A DNA stretch of 64,000 nt, taken from contig NZ_QKLU01000007.1 in NCBI RefSeq assembly GCF_003208655.1, positions 186,001-250,000 on the forward strand, read 5' to 3'. The notes under the pieces were generated by a model. That model searched no databases and was not told where the DNA came from. It worked only from the letters and a program-made list of their open reading frames with translations. A program made the translations under genes and the position numbers. The stretch's first letter is position 1, and every line of letters starts with the position of its first letter. Shown here one piece after another: positions 42,459-50,934 of this stretch. The DNA comes from Pedobacter nutrimenti (GTDB lineage Bacteria; Bacteroidota; Bacteroidia; Sphingobacteriales; Sphingobacteriaceae).

Positions 42459-43399
42459 TCAGTTTAATACTCTTGTTTTGCAATGTCCTGAGCCATGCCC
42501 AGGTGCAAAAACAAGATCCCCTTTCCATCAAAGTGGCGCAAGACGGATCAGGTGATTTTAAAAGTATACAGGAAGCGGTCAATTCGGTGCAGGACCTTTC
42601 GGCCCAGCAGGTGGAGATCCACATCAAAAATGGAATTTACAGGGAAAAACTGGTCATTCCTTCCTGGAAAGTCCATATTTCGTTGGTCGGGGAAGAAGCC
42701 GAAAAAACCATCATCACCAATAGTGATTATTCCGGTAAAAATGGCATCAATACCTATACTTCTTATACGGTTTTGGTTCAGGGCAATGATTTTAAAGCTT
42801 CAAATTTAACCTTTGAAAATGCAGCAGGCCCGGTTGGACAGGCCGTTGCCCTGCATGTGGAGGCAGACCGTGTGTTTATCCGCAATTGCAGAATACTGGG
42901 CAATCAGGATACCCTTTTTCCTGCATCGGACAGCAGCCGGCAGTATTATCTGAATTGCTATATTGAAGGGACTACGGATTTTATTTTTGGGGCAGCCACA
43001 GCTGTTTTCGACCATTGCCGGATCCACAGCAAGAAAAATTCCTACATCACGGCCGCTTCGACTGCAGCAGGTAGAAATTACGGTTTTGTCTTTCTGGACT
43101 GCACCTTAACTGCAGATCCTGCCTTTAAAAAGGTTTACCTGGGGCGGCCCTGGAGGCCTTACGCGAATACGGTATTCATCCGGACCAGTATGGGGGATCA
43201 CATCCTGCCACAGGGCTGGCATACCTGGAATGATAATGAAAACCATAAAAACAGCTTTTATGCAGAGTACGGCTCTTATGGGCCTGGTTTTGTCAAAGAA
43301 GCCAGGGTTGCCTGGTCCAGGCAGCTTAGCAGTAAAGAAGCTAAAAAATACACCCTTCAAAACATTTTTTCCGGCCCCGGGGCCTGGTTACCTTTATGA
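42437..43399 (+). CDS. pectinesterase 2 (CE8)
   Basis: A 320-residue exported CE8 pectin methylesterase (signal peptide ending LSHAQ). The same blocks as in its neighbour are intact: IKNGIYREKL, PVGQAVALHV, ILGNQDTLFPAS, TDFIFGAATAVFDHC and YLGRPWRPYANTVF. It starts 22 bp inside the end of the first CE8 gene, in another frame, at ATG 42437. The sequence before this ATG (CAGAGG) looks like a weak ribosome site. It overlaps the GH43 gene by 4 bp (ATGA). Divergence around the substrate cleft, such as TYGGGS versus PASDSS after QDTL, suggests different preference for methylation pattern. Confidence 0.93.
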   Translation: MATRIKIISLILLFCNVLSHAQVQKQDPLSIKVAQDGSGDFKSIQEAVNSVQDLSAQQVEIHIKNGIYREKLVIPSWKVHISLVGEEAEKTIITNSDYSGKNGINTYTSYTVLVQGNDFKASNLTFENAAGPVGQAVALHVEADRVFIRNCRILGNQDTLFPASDSSRQYYLNCYIEGTTDFIFGAATAVFDHCRIHSKKNSYITAASTAAGRNYGFVFLDCTLTADPAFKKVYLGRPWRPYANTVFIRTSMGDHILPQGWHTWNDNENHKNSFYAEYGSYGPGFVKEARVAWSRQLSSKEAKKYTLQNIFSGPGAWLPL

Positions 43400-45042
43400 T
43401 GAAAAAAGGATTTTTTCTATTGGTATGTCTGCCGCTGTTGCAGGGCAAAGCACAAGACCTGCCCAAAAAAACAGAACCCTCTGTGTCTAAAGTATGGGTT
43501 TCGGACCTGGGCAACGGCAATTATAAGAACCCGGTTATCAATGCCGATTATTCAGATCCCGATGCCATTAGGGTGGGCGCAGATTTTTACATGACGGCCT
43601 CCAGTTTTGATGCGGTACCGGGTTTACCTATTTTACATTCCAGGGACCTGGTGAACTGGACGCTGATTAACCATGCCCTGCCCTTACAGGTTCCTGTGGA
43701 ACATTTTTCCAAAACTCGGCCCGGAAAAGGCGTTTGGGCACCGGCCATCAGGTACCATAAAGGGACCTTTTATATTTATTATCCCGATCCAGATTTTGGC
43801 ATCTATATGATTAAAACCCAGGACCCGGCTTCCAGTTGGTCAAAGCCCTTAATGGTACAGGAAGGTAAGGGGTTAATTGATCCCTGCCCTTTTTGGGACG
43901 AGGATGGCAGGGTTTACCTGGCTTATGCTTTTGCCGGCAGCCGTGCGGGTTTAAAAAGTATCCTTGCCATTGAAGAACTGGAGGCCAGCGGAGAAAAGCC
44001 ATTGGGGCAGGGCAGGATCGTTTACGACGGGCATGAACTGGACCCGACCATTGAAGGCCCTAAATTGTACAAAAGAAACGGCTATTATTACCTCTTTGCA
44101 CCAGCAGGCGGGGTGTCAACTGGCTGGCAACTGGTTTTAAGGTCAAAAAATATTTATGGCCCTTATGAAAGAAAGGTGGTAATGGACCAGGGCAAAACAA
44201 ACATCAATGGCCCGCACCAGGGCGCCTGGGTAGATACCGAAAAAGGAGAAGATTGGTTTTTGCATTTCCAGGATAAAGGTATGCTGGGAAGGGTTGTACA
44301 TTTACAACCCATGAAATGGATACGGGACTGGCCGGTTATCGGATCGGATCCAGATGGAGATGGAAAGGGTGAACCGGTGATGACCTTTCGCAAACCGGCT
44401 GTCGGAAGGACTTATCCACCCGCTTCTCCGGCCGAAAGTGATGAGTTTAACCGAGCAGAACTGGGCCTTCAATGGCAGTGGCAGGCCAACCCCAAAGAAA
44501 CCTGGTTTTTTGCCGATCAAAATAAAGGAAAACTGCGCCTGTATACGGTCGCACTTGCTGACAGTTCGGTCACTTACCGGGATGTGCCTAATCTTTTGCT
44601 GCAAAAATTTCCCTCCCAGGAATTTACGGCAACCAGCCGCTTAAATTTTTGTCCGGATAGCAAACAAAGTGCTGAAAAGACCGGATTGATTATCATGGGG
44701 AGAAGTTATGCCGGACTGGTTTTAAAAAGCAGGAAAGACGGTCGCCTGGAACTGAATTATGTACAATGTCAAAAGGCCGCCAAAGGTGGCCGGGAAAAAG
44801 AACAACTGCTGGAAGTTTTGGAAAAGACAGAGATCTGGTTTCGGGTTAAAGTCAGCGAAGGTGGCAGTTGCGTTTTTAGCTACAGCAGCAATGGTAAAGA
44901 TTTTAAAACTGTAGCAGCAGCTTTTTCTGCCCAGCAGGGGGAATGGATCGGGGCGAAGCTGGGTCTTTTTGCAACAAAATCTTTTGTCAGCAACGACTCG
45001 GGATATACAGATTTCGATTGGTTCAGGATCGAAAAGAACTAA
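43396..45042 (+). CDS. GH43 glycoside hydrolase (arabinofuranosidase/xylosidase type)
   Basis: A 548-residue exported enzyme (signal peptide ending GKAQ). The N-terminal five-bladed GH43 propeller has the catalytic base region NADYSDPDAI, the pKa-modulating Asp in LIDPCPFWDEDG and the acid Glu in TIEGPKLYKR. From about residue 360 a beta-sandwich domain follows (ESDEFNRAELGLQWQWQANP), the usual C-terminal module of GH43 enzymes. Such proteins release arabinose or xylose, or sometimes galactose, from pectin side chains. It is the last gene of the susC unit and is followed by a palindromic region and a terminator. The exact linkage preference is not evident. Confidence 0.9.
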   Translation: MMKKGFFLLVCLPLLQGKAQDLPKKTEPSVSKVWVSDLGNGNYKNPVINADYSDPDAIRVGADFYMTASSFDAVPGLPILHSRDLVNWTLINHALPLQVPVEHFSKTRPGKGVWAPAIRYHKGTFYIYYPDPDFGIYMIKTQDPASSWSKPLMVQEGKGLIDPCPFWDEDGRVYLAYAFAGSRAGLKSILAIEELEASGEKPLGQGRIVYDGHELDPTIEGPKLYKRNGYYYLFAPAGGVSTGWQLVLRSKNIYGPYERKVVMDQGKTNINGPHQGAWVDTEKGEDWFLHFQDKGMLGRVVHLQPMKWIRDWPVIGSDPDGDGKGEPVMTFRKPAVGRTYPPASPAESDEFNRAELGLQWQWQANPKETWFFADQNKGKLRLYTVALADSSVTYRDVPNLLLQKFPSQEFTATSRLNFCPDSKQSAEKTGLIIMGRSYAGLVLKSRKDGRLELNYVQCQKAAKGGREKEQLLEVLEKTEIWFRVKVSEGGSCVFSYSSNGKDFKTVAAAFSAQQGEWIGAKLGLFATKSFVSNDSGYTDFDWFRIEKN

Positions 45043-45113
45043 AGGGTAGAGGCCTAGGTGCCCTGCACCTGCAGCCTGCTTTACAGGTCAGAGAAAAGTG
45101 GCAGGAACTTTAG

Positions 45114-45161
45114 CCGGAGGTTGCCCGGATTTTGCAGGGGCATGGTCCGGGCAATCTCCGG
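45114..45161. repeat. strong inverted repeat with 16-bp arms
   Basis: The left arm 45114-45129 begins CCGGAGGTTGCC and the right arm 45146-45161 ends CAATCTCCGG. The arms pair over 16 bp with one G-T wobble around a 16-base loop. No T tract follows, so it is not a normal terminator. It may be a REP-like palindrome or an RNA structure in the GH43 transcript. Confidence 0.6.
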
Positions 45162-45251
45162 GTAATGTCCCTGTAAAGTCCCTGTTATCTGTAGAAAAGT
45201 AGACCGGCATCCATGCGGAAACCCTGGCATTTTTCCTGGCAAAAAAGCATA

Positions 45252-45288
45252 AAAAAAGCAGGACCTGTAAGGCCCTGCTTTTTTTTAT
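45252..45288. terminator. bidirectional terminator between the GH43 and YceI genes
   Basis: AAAAAAGCAGG, a small interior mismatch, CCT-GTA-AGG, and CCTGCTTTTTT form a hairpin with A and T tracts on both sides. It lies between the 3' ends of two convergent genes. Confidence 0.75.
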
Positions 45289-45304
45289 CAGATCGGTAAA
45301 GGGA

Positions 45305-45886
45305 TTAGTTTTTTACAAATTCTGTGTTGGCGTTAAGGGTTACTTCTTCACTTAACATTGCATTTGGATATTTTGTTCCGAAAGCGAAATCAGCTCTTTT
45401 AATAGTTCCTGTTACTTTGAAACCTGCAGTTGCTTTTTTAGACATCGGATTGGTGGTTACACCTCTTAAAGTTGCATCCAGGGTTACTGGTTTGGTTACG
45501 CCATGGAAAGTCAGGTTACCGCTTACTTTATATTTGTTGGCGGCAACTTTTTTAACGGCTGTACTTTTGAAAGATAATTTTGGGAATTTTGCAACATCAA
45601 AGAAGTCAGCACCTTTTAAATGCTCATCTCTTTTGTCGTTATCAGTTGTTACTGAATTTACATCTGCACTTAATTCTACCACTGCATCAGAAAAATCTGG
45701 TTTGGAAGAAGTGATTTTTGACTGGAAGTTTTTGAAAGAACCTTCCACGTCAGTGATCATTAAGTGTGTCACGACAAATCCTAATTTAGAATGTGCAGTA
45801 TCTGCTTCCCATACGGAGTCAGCAACTGGTTTGAAAGCAAAAAGAGCAGTGCTCGCTATTGCAATAAGTACGAATATCTTTTTCAT
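45305..45886 (-). CDS. YceI-family periplasmic protein
   Basis: A 193-residue exported protein with a signal peptide and a single lipocalin-like YceI beta-barrel. The family blocks are WEADTAHSKLGFVVTHLMI, DEHLKGADFFDVAKFPKLSF and SGNLTFHGVTKPVTLDATL. YceI proteins bind long isoprenoid or lipid-like ligands in the periplasm. The gene has no evident link with pectin use and sits on the opposite strand between the two enzyme units of the locus. ATG 45886 is chosen over an in-frame TTG at 45907. It is intact and probably expressed on its own. Confidence 0.92.
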   Translation of the reverse strand: MKKIFVLIAIASTALFAFKPVADSVWEADTAHSKLGFVVTHLMITDVEGSFKNFQSKITSSKPDFSDAVVELSADVNSVTTDNDKRDEHLKGADFFDVAKFPKLSFKSTAVKKVAANKYKVSGNLTFHGVTKPVTLDATLRGVTTNPMSKKATAGFKVTGTIKRADFAFGTKYPNAMLSEEVTLNANTEFVKN

Positions 45887-45976
45887 GTTTAAAATAAATT
45901 TGTACAAAGAGAACGAAATTTAAATTTAAAGTCATTGATCTATGATAAGAAATGGAAAAAGCAGCCAGAATCTTAT

Positions 45977-45993
45977 CGGGAACGATTGCGCAT
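45977..45993. promoter_or_regulatory. conserved operator-like site 2 (GH28 promoter)
   Basis: CGGGAACGATTGCGCAT differs from site 1 at only 2 of 17 positions. It lies 58 bp before the TAGACTTG element at 46035. Confidence 0.6.
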
Positions 45994-46034
45994 TTATTTT
46001 AAGGTCTTTTGTTTTATTCTGCCTTAAAACTCTG

Positions 46035-46042
46035 TAGACTTG
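46035..46042 (+). promoter_or_regulatory. candidate -7 promoter element of the GH28 operon
   Basis: TAGACTTG is identical to the element before susC, and the next bases (TTTA) match too. The leader ends in TAACCAGATATT (46066-46077), directly before ATG 46079. That sequence nearly matches TAACCAAATATT in the susC leader. Confidence 0.5.
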
Positions 46043-46078
46043 TTTAGCCTTTGTGCAAAAAAAGCTAACCAGATATTT

Positions 46079-47743
46079 ATGAACAAGTTTTGTTTCCTGC
46101 TTTCCGGCCTGATGATTTCCTGTACTTTTTTGGTACGGGCGCAGGAGGGTAAAAGCTTTCCTTTGGATCAGTTGCCTACCGTTAAGTTACCGGTTTTTAA
46201 AAAAGACACCCTAAATATTGTCCGTTACGGGGCGGTGAACGATGGGCTGACTTTAAATACCCGGAGCATCAACAGCGCCATCCGGGACTGCAGCCAGAAA
46301 GGCGGGGGCGTTGTCCTGGTTCCGCAAGGCATCTGGCTTACTGGTCCGATCGAATTGAAAAGTAATGTGAACCTTCACCTGGCCAAAAATTCATTGCTGC
46401 AATTTACAAAGGATTTTGACCAGTATCCATTGGTAGAAGGAAACTGGGAAGGTTTACCGCAGATGCGCAACCAGAGTCCGATATGGGCCAGTAATGAACA
46501 GAATATAGCCATTACCGGGGATGGGATTATTGATGGCGGGGGAGATGCCTGGAGAATGGTCAAAAAGGATAAACTCACCGCAAGCCAGTGGAAAGCATTG
46601 ACCGCCTCAGGTGGTATTGTGAACGAAGAAAAGAAAATGTGGTACCCTTCTGAAAAGACGGTTAAGGGTGCTTCCCTAAAAGATCCTGGTCTGATCAGCA
46701 GCGATAAAACAGCCGGATTTTATGCTTCAGTGAAGGATTTTTTAAGACCAAATTTACTGGTGCTCAACAGCTGTAAACAGATTTTGCTGGAAGGGGTTAC
46801 TTTTCAGAATTCACCGGCCTGGAACCTGCACCCTTTAATGTGCGAAGACCTGACCGTTAGAAAAGTATATGCTAAAAACCCCTGGTATGCACAGAACGGG
46901 GATGGTATAGATGTGGAATCCTGCAAAAATGTACTGATCGAAGACAGTACGTTTGATGTGGGCGATGATGGCATTTGCATCAAATCCGGAAGAGATGCCG
47001 CAGGGCGCAAAAGAGGGAAACCGACAGAAAATGTAATGGTGAGAAATTGTACGGTTTATCATGCCCATGGTGGTTTTGTGATCGGTAGTGAAATGTCAGG
47101 TGGTGCCAGAAATATTTTTGTCACAGATTGTACTTTTATTGGAACCGATATCGGGCTGCGTTTTAAAACCACAAGAGGAAGAGGGGGGGTGGTTGAAAAT
47201 ATTTATGCCCGGAACATTAATATGAAAGATATTGCTGCTGAGGCCATACTGTTTGATATGTATTATGCAGCAGTGGACCCGGTACCTTTACAGGGAGAAA
47301 AAAGAACAGCTCCAAAGGCAGAACTTTTGCCGGTGACTGAAGAAACGCCGGTGTTCCGGAACTTTCACATCAGCAATGTCCTTTGTGACGGCGCTTCCAA
47401 AGCGGTGTTTATCCGTGGATTACCGGAACTGAGTATTACCGGGGTTTACCTGGAAAATCTGGTTATTCAAGCCAAAACAGGTATAGACATCCAGGAAGCC
47501 AAAGATGTTCAGATGAACCGTATAAAACTTCTGGTTGACCAAAGCAAGCCGCTGGTGTACATTCAAAACGGGAAGGATATCGCTTTTAAGGGGCTGGATT
47601 TCCCAAAAGCAGAACTGCTGTTTAGCATCAACGGGCCAAACAACAGTAAAATTACCGTGAAAGATGCCGCACTGACCAGGGCATCCTTTAGATCAGAATT
47701 TAGTCAGGGTGCAGATTCAAAATCACTTGTTATCTTAAAATAA
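46079..47743 (+). CDS. GH28 polygalacturonase-type glycoside hydrolase
   Basis: A 554-residue exported beta-helix enzyme that cleaves alpha-1,4 galacturonic or mixed rhamnose/galacturonic linkages. The catalytic blocks are visible: QNGDGIDVESC, then DVGDDGICIKSGRD with the paired Asp residues, AHGGFVIGSEMSGG for the usual GHG region, and GLRFKTTRGRGG for the RIK region. The N-terminus has a signal sequence (LVRAQ). ATG 46079 is used; a TTG further upstream overlaps the promoter element. It is the first gene of a unit with GH105 and PL10. Whether it is exo-acting cannot be settled, but its length and inserted segments suggest an exo or rhamnogalacturonan-directed type. Confidence 0.92.
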   Translation: MNKFCFLLSGLMISCTFLVRAQEGKSFPLDQLPTVKLPVFKKDTLNIVRYGAVNDGLTLNTRSINSAIRDCSQKGGGVVLVPQGIWLTGPIELKSNVNLHLAKNSLLQFTKDFDQYPLVEGNWEGLPQMRNQSPIWASNEQNIAITGDGIIDGGGDAWRMVKKDKLTASQWKALTASGGIVNEEKKMWYPSEKTVKGASLKDPGLISSDKTAGFYASVKDFLRPNLLVLNSCKQILLEGVTFQNSPAWNLHPLMCEDLTVRKVYAKNPWYAQNGDGIDVESCKNVLIEDSTFDVGDDGICIKSGRDAAGRKRGKPTENVMVRNCTVYHAHGGFVIGSEMSGGARNIFVTDCTFIGTDIGLRFKTTRGRGGVVENIYARNINMKDIAAEAILFDMYYAAVDPVPLQGEKRTAPKAELLPVTEETPVFRNFHISNVLCDGASKAVFIRGLPELSITGVYLENLVIQAKTGIDIQEAKDVQMNRIKLLVDQSKPLVYIQNGKDIAFKGLDFPKAELLFSINGPNNSKITVKDAALTRASFRSEFSQGADSKSLVILK

Positions 47744-47745
47744 GT

Positions 47746-49689
47746 ATGAAAAAATCATTTTTTATCAAATCAGTTTTCTTTTGTTTAGTTGCCCTGCAGT
47801 CTGCCCAGACTTTAAAGGCTCAGGTCCAGCCCTTGTCGGCGCAAATGGCTTCTACGGTAATGGACATCTGGAAAGATTCCCTGAACCTGGACCCGGCCAA
47901 TCCAAAACCGGTTAAATGGGCCTATGACCAGGGCGTTATTCTGGAAGGAATAGACGGGCTCTGGAGAAGGACCGGAAATGGCGCTTATTTTAAGTACATA
48001 CAGAAATCCATGGATTTTTTTGTGACCAAAGATGGAGGGATCAACCGTTATAAACAAAGTGATTACAACATCGACAATGTAAAAAACGGCCGTTCCCTGC
48101 TCACTTTGTACAAAGTCACCGGGCAGATGAAATATTTTAAGGCGGCCACGCTGCTTTGGGACCAGCTTAAAGATCAGCCCCGGACCAAAGAAGGCGGCTT
48201 CTGGCATAAAAAGATTTACCCCAACCAGATGTGGCTGGATGGTTTATATATGGGAGCGCCTTTTTACACCGAATACGCTGCCCTGGTCCAGGACCAAAAG
48301 GCTTTTGATGATATTGCCAACCAGTTGATCTGGATGGAAAAAAATGCACGTGACCCTAAAACAGGTTTGCTGTACCATGGCTGGGACGAGTCCAGAACAG
48401 AGCAATGGGCCAATAAAACCAGCGGGACCTCTGCCAGTTTTTGGGGCAGGGCCATGGGCTGGTACGGAATGGCATTGGTCGATGTGCTGGATTTTTTCCC
48501 TGAGCAGCATCCCAAAAGGAAGGCCCTGCTGGAGATCCTGAAACGTTTCTCTGTGGCAGTGGCTAAATACCAGGATCCTTCTTCGGGATTGTGGTTTGAT
48601 GTACTCGACCAGGCGCAGCGAAAAGGCAATTATCCCGAAGCTTCGGCTTCTTCTATGTTTGTCTATACCCTGGCTAAGGCTGTCCGAAAAGCGTATCTGG
48701 GACCAAAGGATTTTGAAGTGGCAGAAAAAGGCTATCGTGGCATCTGTACAACTTTTGTTGAAAAAGGACCAGGGGCAGGACAAATCAGTTTGAAAGGAAC
48801 GGTAAGTGTTTCCGGTCTGGGCGGAAAACCTTACCGGGATGGAAGTTTTGAATATTACATGACTGAAAAGGTGATCAGCAATGACCCTAAAGGTGTGGGT
48901 GCATTTTTACTGGCTGCAAATGAGATGGAGCGTGCTAAATGGCCTAAACCAGGACTTGGTAAAACCGTGACGCTGGATTCTTATTTCAACAATGAAATTA
49001 AAAAGGACCAGAGCGGACATGAACTTTCCTGGCATTACAAATGGGAGGAACTGGCCAATGGCGGCTTTTCCATCTGGGGAGAACAGTTTGAAAATTCGGG
49101 TTTTAAACTTCATACCTTATATGCTGCACCGGATGCGGAAAACCTGAAAAATTCTTCGGTGTATATTATTGTGGATCCGGATACAGAAAAAGAAAGTAAG
49201 GAGCCTAAATTTGTGATGCCTGAGCACATTAAAGCGATCACCGACTGGGTAAAGGCAGGTGGTGTATTGGTTTTGATGGCCAATGATACCGGAAATGCAG
49301 AACTGGAACATTTCAATCAGCTGGCTAAAAATTTTGGCGTCCAGTTTAACCTGGACAGCAAGGGAAGGGTGCTCAACAATGAATATGAAATGGGTAAAAT
49401 TAGGGTGCCTGTATCAGATCCTTTCTTCAAAACAGCAAAACAATTGTTCGTTAAGGAGTTCAGCAGTCTGCACATTTCGGCCCCTGCGCGTTCTGTTTTG
49501 AAAGATGCGTCAGGAAATGAGGTGATGGCCATTGCGCGTTTAGGTAAAGGCTCGGTATTTATTATTGGCGATCCCTGGTTGTACAATGAATACGTAGATG
49601 GCCGGAAACTTCCAGCTGCTTACGATAACTTCAATGCCGGACAGGATCTGATCAACTGGATTGCGGGGCAAATTCCAGCAAAAAAATAA
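47746..49689 (+). CDS. GH105 unsaturated galacturonyl/rhamnogalacturonyl hydrolase with C-terminal domain
   Basis: A 647-residue exported protein (signal peptide ending LKAQ). The first roughly 370 residues form the six-hairpin (alpha/alpha)6 barrel of the YteR/GH105 family. The region QMWLDGLYMGAPFYTEYA carries the catalytic Asp, and SFWGRAMGWYGMALVDVL is also diagnostic. The C-terminal part (about 400-647) is a DUF4350/class-I-amidotransferase-like fold (VYIIVDPD, GGVLVLMANDTGN, GKGSVFIIGDPW) found attached to some GH105 enzymes. It should release the unsaturated uronic acid from oligosaccharides made by lyases, which feeds KduI. It starts 2 bp after the GH28 stop. Confidence 0.92.
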   Translation: MKKSFFIKSVFFCLVALQSAQTLKAQVQPLSAQMASTVMDIWKDSLNLDPANPKPVKWAYDQGVILEGIDGLWRRTGNGAYFKYIQKSMDFFVTKDGGINRYKQSDYNIDNVKNGRSLLTLYKVTGQMKYFKAATLLWDQLKDQPRTKEGGFWHKKIYPNQMWLDGLYMGAPFYTEYAALVQDQKAFDDIANQLIWMEKNARDPKTGLLYHGWDESRTEQWANKTSGTSASFWGRAMGWYGMALVDVLDFFPEQHPKRKALLEILKRFSVAVAKYQDPSSGLWFDVLDQAQRKGNYPEASASSMFVYTLAKAVRKAYLGPKDFEVAEKGYRGICTTFVEKGPGAGQISLKGTVSVSGLGGKPYRDGSFEYYMTEKVISNDPKGVGAFLLAANEMERAKWPKPGLGKTVTLDSYFNNEIKKDQSGHELSWHYKWEELANGGFSIWGEQFENSGFKLHTLYAAPDAENLKNSSVYIIVDPDTEKESKEPKFVMPEHIKAITDWVKAGGVLVLMANDTGNAELEHFNQLAKNFGVQFNLDSKGRVLNNEYEMGKIRVPVSDPFFKTAKQLFVKEFSSLHISAPARSVLKDASGNEVMAIARLGKGSVFIIGDPWLYNEYVDGRKLPAAYDNFNAGQDLINWIAGQIPAKK

Positions 49690-49694
49690 AGCTT

Positions 49695-50726
49695 ATGTGT
49701 TTAAGAATCGTATGTATAATCCTCTGCGGACTGCTGACGGGAGATTTAAGGGCCCAGACAGGCAAAGATCCTGTGGCCGAAAACATGCTGCTCTATCAGC
49801 GCAGCATAGGGGGCTGGCCTAAAGCGGTCAATTCTATCCCTGTGGATTATAAAAAAGTGTTGTCTGAAACGGAAAAGCAGGTGGTTGTGGCCGATTCTTT
49901 ACACGAAGATGCCACTATAGACAACAATGCAACCTCAAGAGAAATTATTTACCTGGTTAAAGCGTATAAAACGCATCAAAATAAAGCTTATCTGGACGCT
50001 GCTGAAAAAGGTATTGAATACATTTTTAAAGCTCAATATGCCAACGGGGGCTGGCCGCAGTATTATCCTGAACATAACCTGTACCGTGGAGAAATCACCT
50101 ACAACGACAATGCAATGATCAATGTGATGAACATTTTGCAGGATATTACCGAGGGCAAAAACAATTTTGATCAGGTAAACGCTTCGATCAAAAAACGCGC
50201 TGCACCAGCGGTGGAAAAGGGGGTGGAGTGTATACTGAAAACCCAGCTGAACACCGGTGGGCATTTGGCGGTCTGGTGTGCACAGTATAATGAAAAAACC
50301 CTTAAACCAGCCAAAGCAAGGGCTTTTGAACTCGTGTCGCTGAGCGGGATGGAATCGGTAGGCATTACAGAATTCCTGATGCGGCTTAAAAATCCCTCTC
50401 CCCAAGTTAAACAGGCCATCCAGGCGGCAATTGACTGGTTTGAGCGGTCTAAAATTGAAGGCTATAATTTTGTATTTATAGATGATCCTTCCCAGCCAAA
50501 AGGCCGCGACAGGGTATTGGTTAAAGAGCCCGGATCTACCATATGGGCCCGTTTTTATGACATAGACACCAATGAGCCTTTTTTTTCGGGCAGGGACAGT
50601 GTGAAGAAAAAAAGCGTTGCTGAAATTGAAGTAGAAAGACGTACCGGATATGCCTGGTATGGCAATTGGCCGGCCAGATTACTGGCTAAAAGTTATCCGG
50701 CCTGGCGCAAGGGTCTGCAGAACTAA
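49695..50726 (+). CDS. PL10 pectate lyase
   Basis: A 343-residue exported pectate lyase (signal peptide ending LRAQ). The PL10 (alpha/alpha)3 fold is recognisable from RSIGGWPKAVN, DNNATSREIIYLVKAY, AQYANGGWPQYYPE and YNDNAMINVMNIL. The catalytic area IWARFYDIDTNEPFFSGRD and RTGYAWYGNWP, with the conserved Arg, is intact. It cuts polygalacturonate by beta-elimination, leaving unsaturated ends for GH105 and then KduI. It follows the GH105 gene by 5 bp and ends the second enzyme unit. Confidence 0.92.
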   Translation: MCLRIVCIILCGLLTGDLRAQTGKDPVAENMLLYQRSIGGWPKAVNSIPVDYKKVLSETEKQVVVADSLHEDATIDNNATSREIIYLVKAYKTHQNKAYLDAAEKGIEYIFKAQYANGGWPQYYPEHNLYRGEITYNDNAMINVMNILQDITEGKNNFDQVNASIKKRAAPAVEKGVECILKTQLNTGGHLAVWCAQYNEKTLKPAKARAFELVSLSGMESVGITEFLMRLKNPSPQVKQAIQAAIDWFERSKIEGYNFVFIDDPSQPKGRDRVLVKEPGSTIWARFYDIDTNEPFFSGRDSVKKKSVAEIEVERRTGYAWYGNWPARLLAKSYPAWRKGLQN

Positions 50727-50789
50727 ATGGGAAAGCCCTGGCTTTAAGTTGATGTGGCTTCAATTTTATGATCTTTGGGACCTGGTCAG

Positions 50790-50803
50790 TTGGACTAGTC
50801 CAA
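50790..50803. promoter_or_regulatory. perfect 14-bp palindrome upstream of uxaB
   Basis: TTGGACTAGTCCAA is self-complementary over all 14 bases and lies 34 bp upstream of operator-like site 3. It could be a second regulator site; the regulator is unknown. Confidence 0.3.
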
Positions 50804-50837
50804 ATAAGGTGTTTTTTTATTAAAATGGCCTTTTTTC

Positions 50838-50854
50838 CGATAACGATTGCGCAA
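50838..50854. promoter_or_regulatory. conserved operator-like site 3 (uxaB promoter)
   Basis: CGATAACGATTGCGCAA shares the AACGATTGCRCA core with sites 1 and 2 and lies 59 bp before TAGAATTG. Confidence 0.55.
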
Positions 50855-50896
50855 ATAATTTCCCCTTAGCGGGGGCAATAGTTTACAATAATTATG

Positions 50897-50904
50897 TAGA
50901 ATTG
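50897..50904 (+). promoter_or_regulatory. candidate -7 promoter element of the uxaBA unit
   Basis: TAGAATTG, followed by TTTG, resembles the elements before susC and GH28. It lies about 30 bp before ATG 50935. Confidence 0.4.
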
Positions 50905-50934
50905 TTTGTGACCAAATGAATTTACGGAGACTGT

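Noticed and set aside
45114..45161. Terminator of the GH43 transcript
   Set aside because: The long stem lacks a T tract and a better terminator with T and A tracts lies at 45252-45288.
46040..46078. Longer GH28 product from TTG 46040
   Set aside because: The codon overlaps the TAGACTTG promoter element; ATG 46079 is followed by a proper signal peptide.
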